DNA of 5,735 nucleotides from Caldilineaceae bacterium (GTDB lineage: Bacteria > Chloroflexota > Anaerolineae > Caldilineales > Caldilineaceae), in contig WGCB01000639.1 of the NCBI GenBank assembly GCA_015494005.1, positions 1-5,735 of the forward strand, read 5' to 3'. The notes beneath the pieces are model-generated. The model was not told where the DNA came from. It ran no database searches and saw nothing but the letters and a program-made list of their open reading frames with translations. Every line of letters begins with the position of its first letter. Positions within the stretch are counted from its first letter, which is position 1. The position numbers and the translations under genes were made by a program. Shown in pieces: positions 1 through 4,747 of this stretch.

Positions 1-436
1 CCAGCACCCAGAGGGGCGTTCCCGTCTCGGCGCAGGCCTCCATCACGTGGGAGAGAGTCCAGATGTAGGTGTAGTAGCGGCAGCCGATGTCTGGGATGTC
101 GAAGAGCAGGATGTCCACGTCAGCCAGCATCTCCCGGGTGGGCCGCTGGGTGGCGCCGTAGAGGCTGGTGACCGGCAGGCCGGTGAGCGGGTCCACGCCG
201 TGATCCACGGCCGCGCCGTCCGGGGCCGCGGCGGCCAGGCCATGCTCCGGGGAGAAGAGACGGGCCAGCCGCACCCCGGCCCGGAGCAGAGCCACCCGGC
301 TGGGGACCAGGGCTCCGCCAGGGGAGGCGACGCTGGTGGTGGCCGCGTCGTTGGTCACCAGGCCGACCCGGGCGCTGGCCAGCGAGGCCGGCGGGTCCGC
401 CAGCAGAAGATCGATGCCGAAACGGGTTGGGGTCAC
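1..436 (-). CDS. namZ: Exo-beta-N-acetylmuramidase NamZ / DUF1343 family protein, N-terminal part (cut by window edge)
   Basis: This is the first 145 codons of a protein that runs off the left edge. Family hallmarks in order are FGIDLLLAD near the N-terminus (residues 6-14), VGLVTN (24-29), FSPEHG (61-66), TGLPVTSLYG (85-94), and an acidic/aromatic block around DILLFDIPDIG and YYTYIWT (108-127). Known members of this family (GH171; NamZ/YbbC of Bacillus subtilis) release MurNAc from the non-reducing ends of peptidoglycan fragments during cell-wall recycling; that role here is by homology only. The GTG at 434-436 is the only usable start, because an in-frame TGA lies at 470-472 with no ATG, GTG or TTG between. 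No Shine-Dalgarno sequence is visible, and a degenerate 10-bp repeat sits just upstream. No signal peptide is seen, so this version is probably cytoplasmic. The family call is firm; the enzyme activity and symbol are at family level only. Confidence 0.88.
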   Translation of the reverse strand, partial: MTPTRFGIDLLLADPPASLASARVGLVTNDAATTSVASPGGALVPSRVALLRAGVRLARLFSPEHGLAAAAPDGAAVDHGVDPLTGLPVTSLYGATQRPTREMLADVDILLFDIPDIGCRYYTYIWTLSHVMEACAETGTPLWVL

Positions 437-451
437 AGGCGCTGCGAGTTT

Positions 452-491
452 GGATTGGCTCGGATTGACTCAGATTGGCTGCGGGTTGGTC
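452..491. repeat. Four degenerate tandem copies of a 10-bp unit upstream of the NamZ-family gene
   Basis: The consecutive decamers are GGATTGGCTC, GGATTGACTC, AGATTGGCTG and CGGGTTGGTC. The first three differ from each other at one to three positions and the fourth is more diverged. The array begins 16 bases upstream of the GTG start on the minus strand, where a ribosome binding site or promoter would be expected, and none is evident there. The rest of the 437-639 gap shows nothing I can call. Confidence 0.7.
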
Positions 492-607
492 GAGTTCAGC
501 GGGGGCCAGGCGGAAAAACAGGGACGGCATCCAGGCCGCCCCTGTCTCGTGAAACAAGGCTCATCTGCCACACATGTGCGCCCGCCCCGAAGCGCAGGAA
601 CCCAGGT

Positions 608-617
608 CCGGGCCCGG
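608..617. other. Perfect 10-bp GC palindrome downstream of the Trm112-like gene
   Basis: CCGGGCCCGG is its own reverse complement and lies 22 bases past the stop codon of the minus-strand Trm112-like gene. It is followed on the plus strand by two copies of GGCGTCC (616-622 and 625-631), nine bases apart. It has no loop room and no T-run, so it is not a convincing intrinsic terminator. It may be chance in GC-rich DNA. Confidence 0.3.
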
Positions 618-639
618 CGTCCAAGGCGTCCCAGGGGAG

Positions 640-1023
640 CTAGGCCGAGGCCTTCTCCTCAGCGGCGCTGGGGTTCCCGTTGCTGCGGATCAGGCTCTTG
701 TCCTGGTACTTCTTGCCTTCCTCGATGAGCATCACCGGGATGCCGTTGCGGATGGGATAGCGGTAGCCGGTGCGGGGATTGAGCAGGAACTTGCCATCCT
801 CCACCAGCTCCAAGGGCCCCTTGTCCTCCGGATCCACCAGGATCTTCAGGAGTTCCGGGCTGATCTCACCGCCCAGGGGGGCTTCCTCCAGCGGGGTGAC
901 GGGTTTCTCGGGCAGGACACCGGTGCTGGCCGCCCCCTGGCCTTGGCCCAGGAGCTTCTTCACCGCCATGGCCACCCCGGCCACGATGCCCAGGAACAGC
1001 AGGGTCTTGAAAAACCTTTTCAT
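640..1023 (-). CDS. Membrane-anchored Trm112-like (UPF0434/YcaR-type) small protein lacking zinc cysteines
   Basis: This is a 127-residue protein. Residues 1-6 (MKRFFK) are basic and residues 7-21 form one hydrophobic segment, which predicts a single N-terminal membrane anchor. A linker rich in G, P and E follows to about residue 53. Residues 58-104 match the Trm112/YcaR fold pattern: LLKILVDPEDKGPLEL, then NPRTGYRYPIRNGIPVMLIEEG. In classical members the first motif reads CPxCKGPL and binds zinc. Here both cysteines are Asp and the whole protein has no cysteine. Eukaryotic Trm112 activates methyltransferases, whereas the bacterial relatives are poorly characterised, so the function here is unknown. 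I chose the ATG at 1021-1023 because GGAGG lies five to six bases upstream. An in-frame ATG at 1033-1035 would add four residues but overlaps that Shine-Dalgarno. The tail (about 108-127) is low in complexity and charged. Confidence 0.8.
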   Translation of the reverse strand: MKRFFKTLLFLGIVAGVAMAVKKLLGQGQGAASTGVLPEKPVTPLEEAPLGGEISPELLKILVDPEDKGPLELVEDGKFLLNPRTGYRYPIRNGIPVMLIEEGKKYQDKSLIRSNGNPSAAEEKASA

Positions 1024-1094
1024 GGTACCCTCCATGTTTTGTCTACACGAAACGCCGTGGAAAATCGGTCGATGTCGGTCCCCTTGCTGCCCTC

Positions 1095-1122
1095 ATCTTA
1101 GCACAAAAGGCCCAATTGGCGA
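1095..1122 (-). promoter_or_regulatory. Probable extended -10 promoter for the Trm112-like gene
   Basis: Read on the minus strand, TG-C-TAAGAT places a -10 hexamer at 1095-1100 with an extended -10 TG just upstream. The -35 is weak: TCGCCA, four of six matches to TTGACA at 16-bp spacing. The -10 is about 72 bases upstream of the chosen ATG. The call rests on position in a divergent gap and on the resemblance to the TGCTATAGTG element on the other strand. Confidence 0.4.
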
Positions 1123-1143
1123 AACCCTTTGGGGTCAATTGGG
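1111..1143. promoter_or_regulatory. Dyad between divergent promoters, possible operator
   Basis: Arms CCCAATTG (1111-1118) and CAATTGGG (1136-1143) are perfect inverted copies separated by 17 bases. Each arm also contains the palindrome CAATTG, so the region reads as two CAATTG sites 23 bp apart. The dyad lies between the -10 of the Trm112-like gene and the -10 of the dehydratase gene, where a regulator could affect both. No regulator is identified. Confidence 0.35.
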
Positions 1144-1151
1144 GCGATCTT

Positions 1152-1180
1152 TTTCCGGGATCCATGGCCTGTGCTATAGT
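1152..1180 (+). promoter_or_regulatory. Extended -10 promoter for the dehydratase gene
   Basis: TATAGT at 1175-1180 matches TATAAT at five of six positions and has an extended -10 TG at 1172-1173. The -35 position (1152-1157, TTTCCG, 17-bp spacer) is poor, as is common for extended -10 promoters. The ten-base string TGCTATAGTG is identical to the -10 region of the arsR promoter. The start codon lies 100 bases downstream. Confidence 0.55.
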
Positions 1181-1280
1181 GAACGCGAGCAGCAATTCGC
1201 CTCGGCTCCCCCGCCAGGCCAGACGGAACGACCCCACAGGAGAACCCACCCAAAGACCCTACACGGAGGCACGCGCAACC

Positions 1281-2288
1281 ATGTCCGATCCCCAAGTGAC
1301 CGAAAGCCCATCCGCTGGCCTGCCCGGCCAGGAGATCCCCTTCCCCACCCTGCGGGACGTGCTCCGGGCCCGCCGGGTGGTGGACGCCCACCTGCCCCGG
1401 ACGCCCCTGCACCGCTACCCGGCCCTGGATGCCCTGGTGGGCGCCCAGGTTTATGTCAAGCACGAGAACTACCAGCCCATCGGCGCCTTCAAGATCCGAG
1501 GCGGCATCAACCTCGTCTCCCGCCTCAGCCCCCAGGAGCGAGAGCGGGGCGTGGTCACGGCCTCCACGGGCAACCACGGCCAGTCCATCGCCTACGCGGC
1601 CCGGCTCTTTGGCGTCCAGGCCACCATCGTGGTGCCGGAGGGAGCCAACCCGGTGAAGGTGGAGGCCATGGAGAGCCACGGCGCTCGGGTGGTCTTCCAC
1701 GGGGCCAACTTCGACCAGGCCAAGCGCCACTGCGAGGAGCTGGCCCACAGCCAGGGCATGCGCTACATCTCCTCCGGGGACGAGCCCCTGCTCATCGCGG
1801 GCGTGGCCACCTACGCCCTGGAGATCTTGGAGGAGCAGCCGGACGTGGCGATGATCTTCGTGCCTGTGGGCGGGGGCAGCGGCGCCGCGGGGACCAGCCT
1901 GGTGGCCAAGTCCGTGGACCCGGCCATCCAGGTGGTGGGGGTCCAGTCCAGCGCCTCCCCTGCGGCCTACCTGACCTGGCGGGACCGGGCCTGGCGCCGC
2001 GCGGAGAACCGCTCCGTGGCTGGGGGCCTGGCCACAGGCGAGCCTTTCATGCTGCCCCAGCGCATGCTGTGGGAGAACCTGGACGATTTCGTGTTGGTGG
2101 AGGATGAGGCCCTGCTGGAGGGGGTGCGGATCTACCTGGAGAAGGCCAAGACTCTGGCGGAACCGGCCGGCGCGGCGCCCCTGGCCGGGGCCCTCTCCAT
2201 GCCCGAGCGGGTGGCCGGGAAGAAGATCGCCCTGGTCCTGAGCGGTGGGAACATCTCGCCCCAGCAGCTCCGCACCTGCCTGGAATAG
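1281..2288 (+). CDS. Threonine/serine dehydratase (PLP-dependent, fold type II), catabolic-type without ACT domain
   Basis: This 335-residue enzyme probably deaminates threonine (and serine) to 2-oxobutyrate (pyruvate) and ammonia in the cytoplasm. Visible motifs are the PLP-lysine motif GAFKIRGG with Lys71, the substrate/phosphate loop ASTGNHGQS (94-102), the glycine-rich PLP-phosphate loop VGGGSGAAG (196-204), AEPAGAA (293-299), and C-terminal SGGN (321-324), whose Ser contacts the PLP ring nitrogen in this fold. The chain ends soon after SGGN, with no ACT regulatory domain. This resembles the short TdcB type rather than long biosynthetic IlvA. The glycine loop carries S-G-A-A where many members have G-L-x-x-G. 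Serine racemase or the hydroxyectoine-linked EutB type remains possible, so no symbol is given. The ATG at 1281 follows GGAGG (1265-1269) at 11 bases, slightly long. An upstream in-frame ATG at 1116 would lie inside the promoter region and is rejected. The gene converges on the antiporter gene 24 bases downstream. Confidence 0.85.
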   Translation: MSDPQVTESPSAGLPGQEIPFPTLRDVLRARRVVDAHLPRTPLHRYPALDALVGAQVYVKHENYQPIGAFKIRGGINLVSRLSPQERERGVVTASTGNHGQSIAYAARLFGVQATIVVPEGANPVKVEAMESHGARVVFHGANFDQAKRHCEELAHSQGMRYISSGDEPLLIAGVATYALEILEEQPDVAMIFVPVGGGSGAAGTSLVAKSVDPAIQVVGVQSSASPAAYLTWRDRAWRRAENRSVAGGLATGEPFMLPQRMLWENLDDFVLVEDEALLEGVRIYLEKAKTLAEPAGAAPLAGALSMPERVAGKKIALVLSGGNISPQQLRTCLE

Positions 2289-2299
2289 GGACGCGTCCG

Positions 2300-2325
2300 C
2301 TAGAGGAAGAAGCTAGAGGAAGAAA
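2300..2325. repeat. 13-bp tandem duplication spanning the antiporter stop codon
   Basis: CTAGAGGAAGAAG (2300-2312) is followed directly by CTAGAGGAAGAAA (2313-2325), with 12 of 13 bases identical. On the minus strand each copy encodes the end of the Cax protein, Phe-Phe-Leu-stop, so the terminal codons and the stop are duplicated in the 24-base convergent gap. It looks like recent replication slippage that left protein length unchanged. Confidence 0.75.
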
Positions 2326-3395
2326 AAGGCCACGCCGATGATGGCGTAGAGCACCAGGAGCATGGCCCCCTCCAGCCAGTTGGACTCCCCGTCCAGGGCG
2401 ATGAGGGCGGCGATCAAGCTGGAGGCCAGGAGGGCGGCCACCTCGAACTGGTTGAAGGCCAGCTGCATGGGGTTGCCCATGGCCAGGCTGATGAAGACCA
2501 GGAGCGGGGCCACGAAGAGGGCGATCTGCAGGCTGCTGCCCAGGCTCACGGCCAAGCTCAGCTCCATCTTGTTCTTCAGCGCCACCTGGACGGCCACGAT
2601 GTGCTCGGCCACGTTGCCCACCAGTGGGATGATGATCACCCCGATGAAGAACTCGCTCCAGCCCAGGGCCTCCACCGTGTGCTCCACCGAGCCCACCAGG
2701 ATCTCGCTGAGCCAGGCGATGCCTCCGGTGGCCAGGGCCAGGACCACCAGGGCTGTGGACACGCTCCAGGCCGCGTGGTGGGTGGGCGGCACGGCCCCCG
2801 GCTGGGGCTCCCCCCGCTTCAGAGTGAAGCTGTAGACGATGCTCAGCACGTAAATCAGGATCAGCACTACCGCGGTGGCCATGCTCAGGGACTCGGTGGT
2901 CGGGAAGCTCTCGGGCCCGTTGCGGATGGAGGCGATGAAGAGGGAAGGCACGGCCAGCCCGGCCACAGCCAGGACCAGCATGGTGCCGTTCACGTTGGCC
3001 TGCCGCCGGTCAAAGACCTGAACCCCGTTCTTCAGCCCGCCCAGGAGCAGGGAGAGCCCCAGGACCAGGAGCACGTTGCCCAGGATGGAGCCGGTGATGC
3101 TGGCCTTCACCAGGTCCAGCAGGCCGGCCTGGATGGCGAAGATGGTGATGATGAGCTCCGCGGCGTTGCCCAGGGTGGCGTTCAGGAGCCCCCCGGCCCG
3201 GGGTCCCATGTGCAGGGCCAGCTCCTCCGTGGCCGTGCCCATGATCCCGGCCAGGGGGATCACCGCCAGGGCCGAGAGGACGAAGAGCCAGGTCTCGTTC
3301 CAGCCCAGGAAGGAGCCGGCCAGGGCCACAGGCACCAGCACCAGCAGGACGTCGTAGGGTTTCAGCGAATAGGCGCCGATCTTCAAGGCGTTCAC
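2313..3395 (-). CDS. cax: Calcium/proton exchanger (Cax, CaCA superfamily)
   Basis: This is a polytopic inner-membrane antiporter of 360 residues, the usual size for bacterial Cax proteins, with about eleven hydrophobic segments. It is expected to export Ca2+ (or a related divalent cation) in exchange for protons. The two signature alpha-repeats are present: GNAAELI with Glu80 (residues 76-82) and GNVAEHIVAV with Glu264 (260-269). These conserved Glu residues bind cation. Supporting motifs are TGSILGN (101-107) and SLGSSLQIALFVAP (284-297), and a polar loop near 193-210 separates the two halves. Start choice is uncertain. The GTG at 3393-3395 has AGGAG touching it, which is too close, while a TTG at 3384-3386 has the same AGGAG at an ideal eight bases and would give 357 residues. 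The gene is divergent from arsR and convergent with the dehydratase gene. The actual cation is not readable from sequence. Confidence 0.9.
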   Translation of the reverse strand: MNALKIGAYSLKPYDVLLVLVPVALAGSFLGWNETWLFVLSALAVIPLAGIMGTATEELALHMGPRAGGLLNATLGNAAELIITIFAIQAGLLDLVKASITGSILGNVLLVLGLSLLLGGLKNGVQVFDRRQANVNGTMLVLAVAGLAVPSLFIASIRNGPESFPTTESLSMATAVVLILIYVLSIVYSFTLKRGEPQPGAVPPTHHAAWSVSTALVVLALATGGIAWLSEILVGSVEHTVEALGWSEFFIGVIIIPLVGNVAEHIVAVQVALKNKMELSLAVSLGSSLQIALFVAPLLVFISLAMGNPMQLAFNQFEVAALLASSLIAALIALDGESNWLEGAMLLVLYAIIGVAFFFL

Positions 3396-3410
3396 TCCTC
3401 TCGGTTTCCG

Positions 3411-3458
3411 GGCTGTGAAGTTCCCAGGCGGTGAAATCTCCAGGCGGTGAAGTTTCGG
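3411..3458. repeat. Three tandem 16-bp repeats in the antiporter leader
   Basis: The copies are GGCTGTGAAGTTCCCA (3411-3426), GGCGGTGAAATCTCCA (3427-3442) and GGCGGTGAAGTTTCGG (3443-3458). Copies share a core of GGCnGTGAA at exact 16-bp spacing. They lie 16 bases upstream of the antiporter start, within the probable 5' leader of its mRNA. They have no spacers, so this is not a CRISPR array. Confidence 0.75.
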
Positions 3459-3529
3459 GAACGTGTTCGGTGACCTCTGGTAAGGCGAACCCGGCCCTCG
3501 ATTGTGCCGGCAGCTCCCCGGATTTCAAC

Positions 3530-3547
3530 AAAATGTGGGCCCATTTT
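3530..3547. promoter_or_regulatory. Small dyad overlapping the antiporter -10 region
   Basis: AAAATG (3530-3535) and CATTTT (3542-3547) are perfect inverted arms around TGGGCC. The right arm overlaps the candidate minus-strand -10 hexamer at 3543-3548, so the dyad would cover the transcription start. It could be an operator; the evidence is only position and symmetry. Confidence 0.3.
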
Positions 3548-3570
3548 AGCACAGCTCCCAGGGAAGTCGA
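3543..3570 (-). promoter_or_regulatory. Probable promoter for the antiporter gene
   Basis: On the minus strand the -10 is TAAAAT (3543-3548), five of six matches to consensus, with an extended -10 TG. The -35 is TCGACT (3565-3570), four of six, with a 16-bp spacer. It predicts a leader of about 140 bases before the GTG start. I do not recognise a riboswitch in that leader. Confidence 0.5.
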
Positions 3571-3602
3571 ACCCAGCGAGCCTTAAAATTTCGGGGCCTA
3601 TA

Positions 3603-3631
3603 TTGACAAACTTCGATATATCTGCTATAGT
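3603..3631 (+). promoter_or_regulatory. Near-consensus sigma70 promoter of the arsenic cassette
   Basis: The -35 is a perfect TTGACA (3603-3608), the spacer is exactly 17 bp, and the -10 is TATAGT (3626-3631), five of six, with an extended -10 TG at 3623-3624. It should be strong when not repressed, as expected for a promoter held off by ArsR. Transcription should start near 3638, about 34 bases before the arsR start codon. Confidence 0.8.
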
Positions 3632-3654
3632 GTCCCACATTCGATTTGCGATAG
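3612..3654. promoter_or_regulatory. Candidate ArsR operator in and after the arsR promoter
   Basis: TTCGATATATC (3612-3622) lies in the -35/-10 spacer and contains the perfect palindrome GATATATC (3615-3622). A second related element, TTCGATTT followed by GCGATAG (3640-3654), lies just downstream of the start site. ArsR/SmtB-family repressors commonly bind AT-rich imperfect dyads overlapping the -35/-10 region. Bound protein here would block RNA polymerase. The exact boundaries are inferred. Confidence 0.5.
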
Positions 3655-3671
3655 CGGAGAGGCGCCAAGGC

Positions 3672-4034
3672 ATGGCCACACCCAGGAAACATACCGCCCA
3701 AAAAGTGAAACCCAACACCCCTTGTTGCGGGCTGGTGGAGGAGTTGGAGCTGCTGGACACCGAGGCCGCGGCCCTGGCCGTCCTCTTCAAGGCCCTGGCC
3801 AATCCGGTTCGCCTGCAGATCCTGGACATCCTCAGCCGCCACAACGGCGACATCTGCGTCTGTGACATCGAGGGCCAGTTCGCCCTCTCCCAGCCCACCA
3901 TCTCCCATCACCTGGGGGTGCTGCGCCGGGCGGGCCTGGTGACCAAGGAGCAGCGGGGACTCTGGGTCTACTACTCCCTGCGGCCGGAGATCCTGGCCCA
4001 GGCCAAGGAGTTCCTGGAGGGGCTGACCGGTTGA
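3672..4034 (+). CDS. arsR: ArsR-family arsenite-responsive transcriptional repressor
   Basis: This is a 120-residue winged-helix repressor of the ArsR/SmtB family. The core begins with the hallmark LFKALANPVRLQILDIL (38-54), then ICVCDIEG (61-68), the recognition helix SQPTISHHLGVLRRAGLV (73-90), and the wing KEQRGLWVYYSL (92-103). Cys62 and Cys64 in CVC correspond to the inducer-binding cysteines of plasmid R773 ArsR. An N-terminal Cys18-Cys19 pair is also present, recalling the type (such as Corynebacterium glutamicum ArsR) in which an N-terminal pair helps bind As(III). The chosen ATG at 3672 follows GGAGAGG (3656-3662) at nine bases. A longer frame open from 3504 would run through the promoter and is rejected. 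The gene heads arsR-arsN2-arsM and is divergent from cax. Repression of its own promoter and release by As(III) or Sb(III) is the standard mode, inferred here. Confidence 0.92.
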   Translation: MATPRKHTAQKVKPNTPCCGLVEELELLDTEAAALAVLFKALANPVRLQILDILSRHNGDICVCDIEGQFALSQPTISHHLGVLRRAGLVTKEQRGLWVYYSLRPEILAQAKEFLEGLTG

Positions 4035-4050
4035 CCGGAAAACCGGCCAA
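4031..4050. other. Short hairpin overlapping the arsR stop codon
   Basis: TTGACCGG and CCGGCCAA flank an AAAA loop and can pair over seven of eight positions. The arsR TGA lies inside the left arm. No T-run follows directly (the nearest, 4090-4095, is 40 bases away), so it is unlikely to terminate transcription. It might act as an mRNA processing or stability element in the 104-base gap before arsN2. Confidence 0.35.
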
Positions 4051-4102
4051 TTGGAGACCGTCACTGGGGGCTGGCCGACGACTGGAAAATTTTTTCGCCC
4101 AC

Positions 4103-4111
4103 TATATCGAA
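4103..4111 (-). promoter_or_regulatory. Second ArsR-like half-site upstream of arsN2
   Basis: On the minus strand this reads TTCGATATA, identical over nine bases to 3612-3620 in the arsR promoter. It lies 27 bases before the arsN2 start and just ahead of its AGGAGG. No convincing -35/-10 pair surrounds it, so it could be an internal ArsR site, part of a weak promoter, or chance. Confidence 0.3.
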
Positions 4112-4138
4112 AACCATCAATACAACAGGAGGACTTCC

Positions 4139-4645
4139 ATGCCCGACGACACCCTCACCCTGGAAGGGGCTATACCCACAGACTGGCCGGCCATCCAGGC
4201 GCTGCTCCAGGAAGCCGGGCTGCCCACGGATGGACTGGCGGAGCACCTGGCCACAGCCCTGGTGGTGCGAGGGCCGGAGGGCGTAGTGGCCTGTGGGGCC
4301 TTGGAGCTCTACGGGGAGAGCGCCCTCCTGCGCTCCCTGGCCGTGGCGCCCGCCCGCCGAGGGCAGGGCCTGGGCCAGCGGCTGGTCCACGCCCTCTTGG
4401 GCCAGGCCCGGGAACGGGGCGTGCGGCAGGTCACCCTGCTCACCGAGACGGCTGGGGCCTTTTTCCCTCGCTTCGGTTTCCGGCCCATCCCCCGCCAGGA
4501 GGTGGACCCGGCCGTCCAGGCCTCCCTGGAGTTCAGCCACCTCTGTCCCGAGAGCGCTCAGGCCTTCCTGTGGGAGGCAGGGGATGGCAAGATGAGAAGC
4601 GGAGAAAGTGGACGGAGAGATCGGAGATTGGAGATTCGAGACTGA
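4139..4645 (+). CDS. arsN2: Arsenic-resistance GNAT N-acetyltransferase, ArsN2 type
   Basis: This 168-residue single-domain GNAT acetyltransferase is expected to use acetyl-CoA in the cytoplasm. The order of motifs fits ArsN2: an N-terminal helix with PAIQALLQEAGLPTDGLAEHL (17-37), a strand pair with VVACGALELYGESALLRSLAVAP (49-71), the acetyl-CoA pyrophosphate loop RRGQGLGQRL (73-82), then LLTETAGAFFPRFGFRPIPR (100-119) and the terminal EFSHLCPESAQAF (131-143). ArsN1 enzymes acetylate arsinothricin and phosphinothricin. The ArsN2 substrate is, to my knowledge, not firmly established, so the role rests on family naming and on its place between arsR and arsM. The start at 4139 has AGGAGG at six bases. 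The catalytic-domain match ends near residue 150; the last 16-18 residues (RSGESGRRDRRLEIRD) are encoded by degenerate purine-rich repeat DNA and are probably a non-functional extension. Confidence 0.85.
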   Translation: MPDDTLTLEGAIPTDWPAIQALLQEAGLPTDGLAEHLATALVVRGPEGVVACGALELYGESALLRSLAVAPARRGQGLGQRLVHALLGQARERGVRQVTLLTETAGAFFPRFGFRPIPRQEVDPAVQASLEFSHLCPESAQAFLWEAGDGKMRSGESGRRDRRLEIRD

Positions 4646-4727
4646 AGAACCGACTCGTTGCGCCCGCCAGCTCCCAACTCCTAACCTCCCAGTTTACCAA
4701 TCACCCAGTTGCCGAATCACCCAATCA
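4623..4727. repeat. Degenerate heptamer arrays, partly inverted, between arsN2 and arsM
   Basis: Purine-rich heptamers GGAGATT, GGAGATT, CGAGACT occupy 4623-4643. Pyrimidine-rich heptamers CTCCCAA, CTCCTAA, CCTCCCA occupy 4671-4691. Then AATCACCCA occurs twice, 16 bases apart (4699-4707 and 4715-4723). The first and second arrays are approximate inverted copies (GGAGATT against TTGGGAG), so a loose fold-back is possible in the mRNA. The first array lies inside the arsN2 reading frame. The style resembles the short tandemly repeated heptanucleotides known from cyanobacterial genomes. Confidence 0.6.
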
Positions 4728-4747
4728 TTCTTTCAAAGGAGATTTCC

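Noticed and set aside
47..643. Long plus-strand open frame opposite the NamZ-family gene
   Set aside because: It mirrors a real gene in GC-rich DNA, is rich in Gly and Arg with no recognisable domain, and crosses the gap between two minus-strand genes.
1116..1280. N-terminal extension of the dehydratase from an upstream ATG
   Set aside because: It would cover the dyad and promoter, has no Shine-Dalgarno, and its residues match nothing in the family.
770..2107. 445-codon plus-strand open frame overlapping two recognised genes
   Set aside because: Its translation is low-complexity Pro/Gly/Arg. It runs antisense to the Trm112-like gene and in another frame of the dehydratase, both with clear family motifs.
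2601..3434. Plus-strand open frame opposite the antiporter gene
   Set aside because: The Gln/His/Gly-rich translation is typical of the reverse of membrane protein codons. The Cax motifs are unambiguous on the other strand.
3411..3458. CRISPR array
   Set aside because: The 16-bp copies are directly adjacent with no unique spacers, and there are no cas genes.
3396..3542. Metal-sensing riboswitch in the antiporter leader
   Set aside because: I could not find a recognisable yybP-ykoY-type core or an obvious terminator/antiterminator pair.
3504..3671. N-terminal extension of ArsR from an upstream ATG
   Set aside because: It would translate the near-consensus promoter and operator region, and GGAGAGG clearly marks the ATG at 3672.
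4031..4095. Intrinsic terminator between arsR and arsN2
   Set aside because: The hairpin at 4031-4050 and the T-run at 4090-4095 are 40 bases apart, so they do not make a terminator together.
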